Of a stretch of DNA of 64,000 nucleotides, positions 27,767-36,903 are shown piece after piece. The notes below the pieces were generated by a model. That model was not told the DNA's origin. It ran no database searches and worked only from the letters and a program-made list of their open reading frames with translations. How positions within the stretch are numbered: position 1 is the first letter of the stretch; every line of letters begins with the position of its first letter. Made by a program: the position numbers and the translations under genes. The DNA lies in assembly GCF_902497555.1 (NCBI RefSeq), contig NZ_CABVGP010000001.1:744001-808000 (forward strand), given 5' to 3'. The stretch is from Amycolatopsis camponoti. Its GTDB lineage: Bacteria; Actinomycetota; Actinomycetes; Mycobacteriales; Pseudonocardiaceae.

Positions 27767-29296
27767 GTGTCGGCCGGTGAGCAAACCCGCGGACCGGGCC
27801 GGGAGCTGCACCTCCCGTCCACGGTGCGAATAGCGGTCCGGGAGGCGATCGTCAATCTTCTCGCCAACGCCGGACTGGCCGCCGACCGGCCCAGCCGGTC
27901 ACTGATGCTGGAATTGATTCACGACAACCTGGGGTTCACGCTGACCCTTTCGGAACACGTGACGGGACGGGACCAGCTGATCGATATCGTCAACGCCTGC
28001 GCCCGGGCGGATGGCGGGATGCACGCCCTCGATCGGGCCGTACGCATGTTGCGGCCGGGTTCCCCGGAATCCGAGCTCTTGCACCGGCTGGTGCACGAAC
28101 CGCGGATGCACGACCTCCTGCCGGATTCGGAATTGTCATGGTTGCGCTCCGTGCTGGTCGGATTCACCCCGCCCCGGCTCGGCATCCTCGTCCGGCGCGC
28201 GGCGAGCCCGGCGACGTGCCCGGCCGCCGAGCCGAATGACGCCTGGGATGCGTTCTGCCTGTTGACCGAGTTCAACACGCCCGCACACGGGCTCCCGCCG
28301 GCACTGGCCTTCGTCGAGTTGGTCGCCGCGAAGTGCGCGCGCCCGCTGGGTGACGAATTGCGGGAATGGAACACCTGGCAGGCTCGGCGGGTGCAGGGAG
28401 AGTTGCGGTTGCGGGAGCTTCGCACCGAACGCGCGCACGACGGCGGTGGTGAACTCCGCCTGCACCTGGTGATCATGGTGGAACTGGATGGGATCGACCC
28501 CGACCGGCACGTGGTTTCCCATTGGCGGCAGGAGGATCCGCAAGAGTGGCCACCGGCAAGAGGCGGCATCGCCACCATCCGCGGCGCGGACCTCGAGTAC
28601 CACGTCGACCAGTTGATCGTCGACGCGGAACGAGCTTGGTCGGAATACCGAGAAGAGGTGGCGCTCGAATTCGTGCTGCCTCGTGCGCTCGTGAATCTTC
28701 CCGTGCACCGGTGGTGCAAGGAACACGAAACGGGCGATCCCCGGCCGCTGTTCCTGGACTACCCGATCGTCATCCGTTCTTTGGAAAGGATGTTCTCCCG
28801 GCAGTGGCACCGGGCGTGGCGAATCCGCTGGGAGGCGATGAGCGGGAATCCGTCCCCTGAACGGGTGTACTACTGCTCACCGCAGGACGCCGCCGGGCTC
28901 CATCGGCTCGACGCGATACTCAGCGACGGGAAGTGGTTGATGATGGTCCTCGCCGGTCCGCCGCCGGCGCGGCCGCGCCCCGGCGGGGACGAGATGGCGA
29001 CGGGTTTGCGTTCCGGGATTCCCGTGCTGTTGTGGCACCCGGACGCCGCCATCGACGTTCTGCACGAGGTTGTCGCGTGGCTCCTCGGCAGTAATGGTCT
29101 CGGTGACCTGCCCGCACGGACCCAGGATTCCCGGCGGGCGGCGTTCCGCGAGGTAACCATTCCGGTCGACCTGCGGATCGCCCGTGATCTGGTCGTCCTG
29201 TGGGACGACCCGAGCAGATTGCTTTTCCTGGACGACGGTCCTTACCTGCCGGACGCGATACGGGAGGATTCAGATGAACGCGGTAGAGCATCCTGA
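27767..29296 (+). CDS. Module B: VMAP-like protein with N-terminal EAD2-like domain
   Basis: 509 residues. The adaptor domain is at about 25-120 (DQLIDIVNACARADGGMHAL, VRMLRPGSPESELL), then a middle region and a VMAP-type C-terminal domain (LRLHLVIMVELDG, VSHWRQEDPQEWPP, FVLPRALVNLPVHRW, IPVLLWHPDA, LVVLWDDPSRLLFLDDG). The GTG at 27767 is chosen by alignment with module A and a GGAGG 11 bases upstream; other in-frame GTGs lie just before. The 3' end overlaps the MoxR gene by 23 bases, as in module A. The role is as in module A: a scaffold or effector controlled by MoxR and the vWA-like protein. Confidence 0.72.
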   Translation: MSAGEQTRGPGRELHLPSTVRIAVREAIVNLLANAGLAADRPSRSLMLELIHDNLGFTLTLSEHVTGRDQLIDIVNACARADGGMHALDRAVRMLRPGSPESELLHRLVHEPRMHDLLPDSELSWLRSVLVGFTPPRLGILVRRAASPATCPAAEPNDAWDAFCLLTEFNTPAHGLPPALAFVELVAAKCARPLGDELREWNTWQARRVQGELRLRELRTERAHDGGGELRLHLVIMVELDGIDPDRHVVSHWRQEDPQEWPPARGGIATIRGADLEYHVDQLIVDAERAWSEYREEVALEFVLPRALVNLPVHRWCKEHETGDPRPLFLDYPIVIRSLERMFSRQWHRAWRIRWEAMSGNPSPERVYYCSPQDAAGLHRLDAILSDGKWLMMVLAGPPPARPRPGGDEMATGLRSGIPVLLWHPDAAIDVLHEVVAWLLGSNGLGDLPARTQDSRRAAFREVTIPVDLRIARDLVVLWDDPSRLLFLDDGPYLPDAIREDSDERGRAS

Positions 29297-30332
29297 GCGG
29301 CCGGCCTGGTGGATCTACCGCGGCACCGGCCATCCCCTTCACGATGTCTCCCTGGCCGACCTGCTTCCACCGCCGCCGCCATGGCGGGCGTTCAACGGCG
29401 GGCCGTTGCCGACGGAGGACGTCGTGCCGCAGGACGAGGGCGAGGCGGACCGGCGACTGGGTTCCGAGCATCGGCTGCCGCCCCGGCACGTCGACCCACA
29501 CGAGATAGACATGGTCAACGCGGCGCTGTACCTGCGTCGTCCCCTGCTGGTGACCGGCCGCCCGGGAAGCGGGAAGTCGAGCCTCGCGTACCGGGTGGCG
29601 CGGGAGCTGAGGTTGGGCCGGGTGCTGCGGTGGCCGATCACCTCTCACACCACTCTCAAAGACGGTCTCTACAACTACGACGCGATCGGCCGTGCTCAGG
29701 CAGCTGGCGCGCGCGTCGCCGACCGGCGAGACGGCGACCAGGAGCCGCCGATCGGCGAGTACCTGCGGCTCGGCGAACTCGGCACGGTCTTCCTGCCCCG
29801 CCGACAGCCACGGGTGCTCCTGGTCGACGAACTGGACAAGAGCGAGGCGGATCTGCCCAACGACCTGCTCAGCCTGTTCGAGGACGGCGAGTTCCTGATC
29901 CCCGAGCTGGTGCGGATGCGCAGCCGCAGTCGCGAAGTCGAGGTCTTCACGGCGGACCCGGATACGAAGGCCACGATCCCGGACGGCCGGGTCCGGTGCG
30001 CCGCGTTCCCGTTCGTCGTGATCACCAGCAACGGCGACCGCGACTTTCCGCCGGCTTTCCTGCGCCGGTGTCTCCGGCTCGAAATCCAGGATCCGGACAT
30101 CGAACAGCTGGCCGCGATGGTGGCGGCGCACGCGCTCGACCCGAGTGACACCCACCGGTCCCGCATCATCGAAGAGTTCGTCAGCCGCAGTGAGGCCTTC
30201 GGCGGGCTGCCAGTCGACAAGCTCCTCGAGGCGGTCTACCTGGCGACTTCGGGCGCCTACCACGAGGAAGGTGAGTCCTGGCCCCGGTTGATGGACGCGA
30301 TCTGGCGGCAGTTGAACTCCGTGGTGCCGTGA
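29274..30332 (+). CDS. Module B: MoxR-type AAA+ ATPase
   Basis: 352 residues. The leader WWIYRGTGHPLHDVSLADLL, Walker A GRPGSGKS, Walker B RVLLVDELDK and sensor 1 VVITSNGDRDFPPAFLRRC are almost unchanged from module A; the AAA+ core is the most conserved part of the module. The ATG at 29274 follows GGGAGGA. The stop is one base before the start of the giant NB-ARC protein. Likely couples ATP hydrolysis to release or activation of the vWA-like partner. Confidence 0.88.
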   Translation: MNAVEHPERPAWWIYRGTGHPLHDVSLADLLPPPPPWRAFNGGPLPTEDVVPQDEGEADRRLGSEHRLPPRHVDPHEIDMVNAALYLRRPLLVTGRPGSGKSSLAYRVARELRLGRVLRWPITSHTTLKDGLYNYDAIGRAQAAGARVADRRDGDQEPPIGEYLRLGELGTVFLPRRQPRVLLVDELDKSEADLPNDLLSLFEDGEFLIPELVRMRSRSREVEVFTADPDTKATIPDGRVRCAAFPFVVITSNGDRDFPPAFLRRCLRLEIQDPDIEQLAAMVAAHALDPSDTHRSRIIEEFVSRSEAFGGLPVDKLLEAVYLATSGAYHEEGESWPRLMDAIWRQLNSVVP

Positions 30333-30333
30333 G

Positions 30334-33300
30334 ATGGCTGGGGAGCCGTCAAAGCGTCCGGTGCACGTAGGGGCCCTGTCGTGGAGTGAAGTCGCGGACG
30401 CGATCTGGCTCGCGGCGGTGCTCGGGGAGCCCGTGGCACGGCAGACCGGCGAATCGGAACCGGCTTCCAGTGATACCGGCCCACCTGAGCCGGAGGCACC
30501 GCACCCGGAACCCGAGCCGGCTCCGGTCGCGGATCCGCCGTCTCCGTCGGACGGGGAGCCTGGTCCCGTCACCGGGCCTCGGCGCCGCGCGGTCGTCGGG
30601 GCGTTCGCGCGGGACGTCAACGGGCGCGGCGAGCGGCCAGCCGGGAACGGGCGGACGCCGAGATCGTCGACGATGCTCGGTGGTCCCGACATCCTGCGGG
30701 CCCTCCGTCCGTTGAAACAGCTGCGTCCCTCGTCACGGGTCGGCGATGTCCAGTTGGACGAGGTACAGACCGCCGAACAAGCGGTCCAGGACGGTCTCTG
30801 GCTTCCGGTACTCCAACCTGTCACGACGACCCGTGTCCTGGACCTGACGGTGGTGGTCGACGCCGGGTCGTCGATGGCTTTGTGGCAGCGGGAAGTTCGC
30901 TCGTTCCTCAAGCTGGTGCAACAGCTCGGGGCGTTCCGGACCGTCCGGATCCGGTACCTGGAAACGGAGACCCGGGCGACCGACGGCTCCCTGGCCCCGG
31001 TGCTGCGTGGCGGCACTCCGGACGCGCCGCAGCACAGCGTGGCCGAACTCCTGGACTGGTACGGCGACCGGCTCATGCTCGTCCTGACCGACGGGGTCGG
31101 CGAGGCGTGGCGACGCGACCTGGTTTCGCCGCTGCTCGCGCAGTGGAGCAGGGGCATGCCGGTCGCTCTGGTTCACCTGCTGCCCCAGCACATGTGGAAG
31201 AAGGCCGGCATCCCGCTGCACCGGGCGTTGCTGACGTCACCAGGTCCGTTCCGGCCGAACCGCCGCTACGGGTTCGACCTGCCGGACGCCTGGATGACCA
31301 TGGCAGACCCCGAAAAGGCCCTCAACGGCGCGGTGCCGATCCCGGTCCTCGAGCTGGGCGGGAGGTGGTTCAGCTGGTGGGTGCGGCTCATTTCGCGCTC
31401 GGTCACCGACGCGGTGCAGGGTACGGTCCTGCTCGCGCGTGATCAGCCGATGCCCGAGACGGGGGACGACGAAGAGCCGGTCAGACCGCCGACGGCCCAG
31501 GAGCGGGTCCGCCGGTTCCTCGGCACCGCGACGCCACCGGCGTTCCGGCTCGCGACCCTGCTGGCCGCGGTTCCGGTCAGCCTGCCGATCGCCCGGTTCG
31601 TGCGAGCGGAACTCGTGCCCGAGGCCGACACGTCACATCTCGCCGAAGTGTTCACCAGCGGGCTCCTCGGTCCGCAGACGGACCTCATCGGGGACGATGC
31701 GGTCTTCGAATTCCCGGCCTCGGTCCGCGAAGCGCTGCTTACGGCCGGACGGCGTTCGGAGACCGTGCAGGTGGTCGTCGCGACCGGAGAGCGGTTCGGC
31801 GAGCAGCACCCCGTGCTGCTGAGAATCGCGGACGCGCTGGCCGATCCCAACCGCGCGGCCCTGCCCGAGGAGGGCGCTGACGTCACCCTCGAGCGAGTGG
31901 TGATGCGCGCGCTTTCCGGGCCGTACGCCTGGCGCGCCGAACGGCTGCACGAGCGGGAGCGGGAACTCGCGGTCGCGGTGGCGGAGAGCAGCGCCGCCGG
32001 GGAGGACGACGCCGCGGAAGACGTAGGCCCGCCGGCGGCAGCCGAACCGGAGGTCGCGGATGAGCGGCTGGTCGAGAACGTCCGGGAAGAAGCGGCGACA
32101 TCGCTGCGCCGAGTCCGGCGGATCACCACCGACGCACCGGTGATCTGGGGCGCGGTCCCCGCGCGCAACCCGGAGTTCGTCGGCCGCTGGGACCTGCTCT
32201 ACCGGCTCGGTGCGAGCCTGGATTCGGCCGGCAGCGCGATCCTGCACGGTCCGGGCGGCCTCGGCAAGACCCAGCTCGCGGTCGAATACATCTACCGGCG
32301 GCTCCGTGACCACGACCTCGTGTGGTGGGTCAGTGCGACGCAGGAGAACCAGATCCGGGCGTCCTTGATGGAACTCGCCCGGCAACTACGCCTGTCGGAC
32401 GCGGACGAGGCGGTCGCCGCGGTACCAGCCGTCCTGGAGGCGCTTCGCGCCGGCGAGCCGTACCGCCGCTGGCTGATCGTTTTCGACGCGGCTGACGAAC
32501 CCGAGTTCCTCCTACCGTTCCTCCCGGTCGGCGGGCCAGGACGGATTCTGGTCACCGCACGCGATGCCGCCTCCGAGTCCTTCCCGGCGGAGCTGATCGA
32601 GGTCGACCGGTTCTCCCGCGCCGAGAGCGTCGACCTCCTGCGCCGCCGGGACGGCGCGGTCACGACCGCCGATGCCGAGGCGCTGGCGGAGAAGCTGGGG
32701 GACCTGCCGATCGCGTTGGCTCAGGCCGCAGCATGGCGTGCCGAGACCGGCATGCCGGTGGCCGACTACACCCGGCTGCTCGACGAGAAGATGGCCGAGC
32801 TCTTGACTTTGTCTCCGCGGCCGACGGACTACGAGGTCTCCGTGACGGCGGCTTGGAACGTCTCCTTCGACGGGCTCTCGACCCGGAACCCGGCTGCACA
32901 CCAGCTGCTCCAGGTGTGCGCGTTCTTCGCCGCCGAACCGATTTCCCGCAGCCTGTTCGCCGGGGTTCGCGGAGTGTCGATCGCGCCGGAGCTGGACATC
33001 GCGATGCGTGACCCCGTCCTGCTGGATCGGGCGCTTCGGGAGATCAACCGATGCAGGCTGGCGAAGCTGGACCACCGAAGCGGCACATTGCTCCTGCATC
33101 GGCTCGCGCAGCTGGCGTTACGGGCGATGATGACGGATGAGACTCGCGAAAAAATGCAGCACGGAGCTCATCTCCTGCTCGGCAACCTCGATCCGAACGA
33201 CCCCGAGACGGCCCGGCAGTGGCCGCAGTACCAGATGGTGTTGCCACACCTCCGGCACGCCGGGCTGATCGACTGCGCCGATCGGTGGGTTCGGCGGTTG

Positions 33301-34608
33301 GTGCTCAACCTGCTGAAGTTCCTGCACTTCTCCGGTGACCACATGGGCGCGCTCGCCCTGTCCGAAGAGGTCGTCGCCGCCTGGACGGAGCGGTACGGCG
33401 CCGAGGACCCGCAGACGCTCGCCGCGTCTGAGCAACTCGGATTCGTGCTCTGGGTGCTCGGTCGATACGAGGCGTCGTCGGAGGTCAGCAGGCGGACGTT
33501 GCGGCTCTACCGGCGGACTTTCGGCCCGGAATCGGAACAGGCGCTGGGCGCCGAAGTGCTGGTGGCGACCGGACTGAAGTCCAACGGCGACTTCTTCGCC
33601 GCCCGTGACCTCAACCGGCAGACCTATGAAAAGGTTCGCTCGTTGTTCGGTGACGACGATCCGACCGCACTCGAAGCGGCCCACGACCTGGTCGTCTCAC
33701 TCCTGCTTGCCGGCGACTACGAGCAGGCTCGCTGGCTCGGTGAGGACACCTACGAGCGTCGATCGGAGTCCTTGGGGTACGACAACTGGAAAACCATCCT
33801 CACGCTCAACATCATGATCATCTGCCGACGCGAGCTCGGTGACTACTCATGGGCGCGGATCGAGCAGGAGAAGGTCGTGGAACGCGTCCGCGGTCTGTTC
33901 AGTTCGGAAACCGATGGCGTCATCCGCCGGGACTTCCACCTCGCAGTGGCGCACCGCAAAGACGGCTACCACGAGGCGGCGCTGATCCTTTCGGGCAGCG
34001 CACTGGAGCGGTTCCGGCTCAAGTACGGATCGGACCACCCCAACGCGATGGCCTGCGCGCTCGCCCATTCGATCGACTTGCGCAACGCCGGTGACCTGAC
34101 GGCATCGCTGGAGCTGGGCGAACAGGCGCTGTCGCTGTACCGGGGCAGCCTGGGTGACCGGCACCCGCACACGTTGGCTGCCGAAGCCGACATCGGCGTC
34201 ACTCTGCGTCTGCTCGGCGAGCCGGCGAACTCGCTGGCCCGGGACGAGCGCGCGCTCTCCGGCCTGCGTGATCGGCTGGGCCCGGCCCACCCGCACGTCC
34301 TGGCTTGCGCGATCAACACGGCGAACGACTGGTTCGCGCTCGGCGACGTGCAGCGGTCCCTGCGGATGAACACCGAAACGCTGGCGCGGCTGCGCCGGGC
34401 TCTGCCCGAGAGTCACCCCACCACTCTCGCCGCGCGGCTCAACCGGGCCCTGGACCTCGAGCGGCTCGGCCGCGTCCGCGAAGCGTTGAGCCAGCACCGG
34501 GACGTGCTCGTCGTGGCCGACCGGGTGCTGCGCCCCGGCCATCCGGCGATCACGGCGGCGGAGAACGCGGTGCGAGCGGAGTGCGACATCGATCCGATGC
34601 CGTTGTAG
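30334..34608 (+). CDS. Module B: giant vWA-like / NB-ARC / TPR protein (FxsT, SAV_2336-like)
   Basis: 1424 residues with the same layout as in module A. After a Pro-rich N-terminus, the vWA-like domain has a more complete metal motif (VVVDAGSSMALW) and TDG (MLVLTDGVGEAW). NB-ARC has Walker A GPGGLGKT near 639-646 and WLIVFDAADE. Tetratricopeptide repeats fill about 980 to the end, again finishing CDIDPMPL. The vWA/NB-ARC linker is shorter and of normal GC. Fusion of an SAV_2336-type vWA-like domain with NB-ARC-TPR puts the MoxR partner and a STAND-type sensor in one chain. Confidence 0.8.
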   Translation: MAGEPSKRPVHVGALSWSEVADAIWLAAVLGEPVARQTGESEPASSDTGPPEPEAPHPEPEPAPVADPPSPSDGEPGPVTGPRRRAVVGAFARDVNGRGERPAGNGRTPRSSTMLGGPDILRALRPLKQLRPSSRVGDVQLDEVQTAEQAVQDGLWLPVLQPVTTTRVLDLTVVVDAGSSMALWQREVRSFLKLVQQLGAFRTVRIRYLETETRATDGSLAPVLRGGTPDAPQHSVAELLDWYGDRLMLVLTDGVGEAWRRDLVSPLLAQWSRGMPVALVHLLPQHMWKKAGIPLHRALLTSPGPFRPNRRYGFDLPDAWMTMADPEKALNGAVPIPVLELGGRWFSWWVRLISRSVTDAVQGTVLLARDQPMPETGDDEEPVRPPTAQERVRRFLGTATPPAFRLATLLAAVPVSLPIARFVRAELVPEADTSHLAEVFTSGLLGPQTDLIGDDAVFEFPASVREALLTAGRRSETVQVVVATGERFGEQHPVLLRIADALADPNRAALPEEGADVTLERVVMRALSGPYAWRAERLHERERELAVAVAESSAAGEDDAAEDVGPPAAAEPEVADERLVENVREEAATSLRRVRRITTDAPVIWGAVPARNPEFVGRWDLLYRLGASLDSAGSAILHGPGGLGKTQLAVEYIYRRLRDHDLVWWVSATQENQIRASLMELARQLRLSDADEAVAAVPAVLEALRAGEPYRRWLIVFDAADEPEFLLPFLPVGGPGRILVTARDAASESFPAELIEVDRFSRAESVDLLRRRDGAVTTADAEALAEKLGDLPIALAQAAAWRAETGMPVADYTRLLDEKMAELLTLSPRPTDYEVSVTAAWNVSFDGLSTRNPAAHQLLQVCAFFAAEPISRSLFAGVRGVSIAPELDIAMRDPVLLDRALREINRCRLAKLDHRSGTLLLHRLAQLALRAMMTDETREKMQHGAHLLLGNLDPNDPETARQWPQYQMVLPHLRHAGLIDCADRWVRRLVLNLLKFLHFSGDHMGALALSEEVVAAWTERYGAEDPQTLAASEQLGFVLWVLGRYEASSEVSRRTLRLYRRTFGPESEQALGAEVLVATGLKSNGDFFAARDLNRQTYEKVRSLFGDDDPTALEAAHDLVVSLLLAGDYEQARWLGEDTYERRSESLGYDNWKTILTLNIMIICRRELGDYSWARIEQEKVVERVRGLFSSETDGVIRRDFHLAVAHRKDGYHEAALILSGSALERFRLKYGSDHPNAMACALAHSIDLRNAGDLTASLELGEQALSLYRGSLGDRHPHTLAAEADIGVTLRLLGEPANSLARDERALSGLRDRLGPAHPHVLACAINTANDWFALGDVQRSLRMNTETLARLRRALPESHPTTLAARLNRALDLERLGRVREALSQHRDVLVVADRVLRPGHPAITAAENAVRAECDIDPMPL

Positions 34609-34613
34609 CCCGG

Positions 34614-36410
34614 TCAAGCCTGCGCTTCGCCGATCCAGCCGGCCAGTTCGTCGAACGCTGGTGACTTTCCCGCATCACGCAACACCCGGTGCACTGCGCG
34701 GACCAGTTCCGGCACACCGAGCAAGGCGTGCGTGGCCGGCCCGGCCGGCAGGGAAAGGCCGAGGCCGATCAGCGCCGCGGCGTGCTCCGGATCCTGGTCG
34801 AGCACGGCTCGGTATGCGGTCCGGGCCACGTCGTCCGAGCCGGCGATCCACTGGTGGTCGCCATCGAGCGCGCCCGGCACCTGCGACCAGACCTGCGACA
34901 GCCGGCGTTCGCCGTCCCGGCCGAACCGGACCCGGATCAGATCGGCACGGGCGTTCGCCCACTCCCCGTCCGAAACGGTGTCGAGACGGCCGCCCGGAAT
35001 CACGCGCGGGCAGGGCTCACCTTCAAGCCAGGCGCGAGCGAAATCCGCGATCAATTCCGGCTCGGGGCGGATGTGACGGAGCCGCCAGCCGGCATAGTGG
35101 TCTGCGGCCAGCTTCTCCGCCCAGTGCACTGCTTCAGGGGCGCCTGGTTCGTTTTGCCACGGGCCCAAAACGGTGGCGAGTTCGTCCAGGAACCGTCGTC
35201 CCGCGTCGGTCAGCGCGGCGTCGTTCCGGATTGATTCGAGGGTCTGCCATGTCTGCGCGCGCCAGTGAGCGAACTCGAAGGCGGCCAACCGGTCTTCCGG
35301 GTGCGCTCGTGACAGCGCGCGCCAGAAGGCCGAAACGCCGAAGAACGCGTAGACCCCGTGCACCAGCCCACTGAGCGGGCGTGGGTCTTCCCGCCACGGG
35401 GCGTAGAGCCGTTCGGTGCGGTCGTCGTCGTGCAGCCGCGCCAATTGCAACAGGCCACCCAACCGGATGTGCTGGAATTCGTGCACCAAGGCTGCAGCGA
35501 GCGTAGCGGGCTCTTCGGCCTCGGGCTCGGCGATGACTGCGCTCCCGAAAGCTTCGCCCGTCGACGCGCTGGGGAGCCGGAACGGGACGGCTGGGTTCGG
35601 CACGATCGATATCAGACCTGCAGGCAGAATCTCCGCGTACTCAGGCAGGTGTTCGACGATCAGTCGCCACGCCTCGTCAAGCAGGTCCCGCCAGTTCGCC
35701 GCTTCGGCCTCCGTCAGCCGGTCCGGCGGAATCGGGTGGTAGAGCCCTCGATGCGGGTCCAGATCGTCGAGCCGCAGTGCCAGAACCCGGCCCCCGGTCT
35801 CGAAGCGGAACTCTCGAAGCGGGTTCCAGGCTGCTGTACCGGGTGCGGCCTGGGAGCGATCGCCGGTGATCGTGAAGGATCCGGCCGCCCCGTGCACTTC
35901 GGCGGTCGTGAACCCGTCGCCTTCGTCCAACCGAGCGGCACCCAGGGTCGGCAGTACGACGGTGCCGTTCCAGACCGGTACCCGGATGGTGAACTGCAGG
36001 CCCGCATGGATCGCCGCGGCTGCGGCCAGGGTGTGGAGGTAGCCGTAGTGGACCCAGAGTGGGCACTCGCCGGTCAGTCCCTGCTCGATCAGGCGGGTCG
36101 TGTATCCCGCCCAGCTCCCCGTATAGGGGTGGGCGATCACCCGCTCCAGCGCTTCCGGTTCGGTTTCCTCAGCCCGGACCAGTAGATCCCAGGCTGTTTC
36201 GACGGAGATGAGCGGACCTGCGACGCTTTCGTCCGCCTTCGCCAGGTTCACGAGACCGGACAGCAGAAGCAACCGGCGGCTGCGATCGGCGCTGCGCAGC
36301 ACGCTCCAGGTTGTCGTCCCGTCGGCGCCGGTGGCCAGCTTGTCGAAGGTGTCCCAGGAAACCGAGTGCAGGTCCGGAACGGACGTCACGTGATTCTTCG
36401 TGTGCACCAT
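34614..36410 (-). CDS. Module B: HExxH-type putative peptide beta-hydroxylase
   Basis: 598 residues. HEFQH at 310-314 inside a block near-identical to module A (FRLPSASTGEAFGSAV ... ALVHEFQHIRLGG), then YAPWREDPRPLSGLVHGVYAFFGVSAFWRAL. The strong conservation of these two blocks, against weaker similarity elsewhere, marks them as the active site. The ATG at 36410 has GGAG upstream and lies 18 bases after the precursor stop, so peptide and enzyme are one operon. Family-based function: 2-oxoglutarate- and iron-dependent hydroxylation of the partner peptide (inference). Confidence 0.75.
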   Translation of the reverse strand: MVHTKNHVTSVPDLHSVSWDTFDKLATGADGTTTWSVLRSADRSRRLLLLSGLVNLAKADESVAGPLISVETAWDLLVRAEETEPEALERVIAHPYTGSWAGYTTRLIEQGLTGECPLWVHYGYLHTLAAAAAIHAGLQFTIRVPVWNGTVVLPTLGAARLDEGDGFTTAEVHGAAGSFTITGDRSQAAPGTAAWNPLREFRFETGGRVLALRLDDLDPHRGLYHPIPPDRLTEAEAANWRDLLDEAWRLIVEHLPEYAEILPAGLISIVPNPAVPFRLPSASTGEAFGSAVIAEPEAEEPATLAAALVHEFQHIRLGGLLQLARLHDDDRTERLYAPWREDPRPLSGLVHGVYAFFGVSAFWRALSRAHPEDRLAAFEFAHWRAQTWQTLESIRNDAALTDAGRRFLDELATVLGPWQNEPGAPEAVHWAEKLAADHYAGWRLRHIRPEPELIADFARAWLEGEPCPRVIPGGRLDTVSDGEWANARADLIRVRFGRDGERRLSQVWSQVPGALDGDHQWIAGSDDVARTAYRAVLDQDPEHAAALIGLGLSLPAGPATHALLGVPELVRAVHRVLRDAGKSPAFDELAGWIGEAQA

Positions 36411-36428
36411 GAGCTCTCCGGGGCGCCT

Positions 36429-36620
36429 TCAGTCGACGCGTTTGGCGCCGCCGCTGCCGCTCGCGGTCACCGGGATGTGAGCGGTCCGGTCCACGGCGTG
36501 ACGAATCGAACGGCGAAACGCGACGGGGTCGAGTTTTCGCAATTCCGACAGTGAGAACGCGCTCAGGTCGAGGAGTTCGGATTTGATCCCCGGTCGCTCA
36601 TTGCCATCGGGCGATCGCAT
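36429..36620 (-). CDS. Module B: FxsA-like RiPP precursor peptide
   Basis: 63 residues. Leader IKSELLDLSAFSLSELRKLD then FRRSIRHAVDRT; presumed core HIPVTASGSGG, then AKRVD at the C-terminus. Compared with module A the core differs only by His for Phe before IPV and a two-residue deletion in the Gly-rich stretch. The ATG at 36620 follows GGAAGAGGA. First gene of the minus-strand pair with the hydroxylase. Confidence 0.72.
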   Translation of the reverse strand: MRSPDGNERPGIKSELLDLSAFSLSELRKLDPVAFRRSIRHAVDRTAHIPVTASGSGGAKRVD

Positions 36621-36903
36621 GCCGATTTTTCCTCTTCCGTAACTACCGAATCGATGGGAACCCAGCGTAAGTTATCACGTCGTACGCTACTCCAATAGGG
36701 TGACCCCATCTAAGCGTTTACGCTGACAGTGAGGTTTTGCAAGTAAGGCTGTGATCGAACACGCTTTCGACAGGGGTGACAGCTCGGCCAGGGATGCCAA
36801 ATTGGACACGCAGTGTTATGAGGGTGTTGCGCTTGGGTACGACCAGGGTGCAATTCGGCGTTGATTGTCCCTTTGTCGTTACAATGGCTACCGCGGCTAT
36901 GGT
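36621..36903. other. AT-richer intergenic region with AGCGT/ACGCT half-sites
   Basis: No convincing gene. It carries the upstream region of the precursor/hydroxylase pair. Half-sites AGCGTA (36664), TACGCT (36683), AGCGT (36713) and ACGCT (36720) form two inverted pairs and could be operators. The rest is featureless and noticeably richer in A/T than the genes. Confidence 0.5.

Noticed and set aside
16572..36620. The duplicated module as a recently acquired mobile island
   Set aside because: No integrase, tRNA or direct repeats at its ends, and GC and codon use are mostly like the flanks apart from short AT-richer gaps; the copies are too diverged for a recent event.
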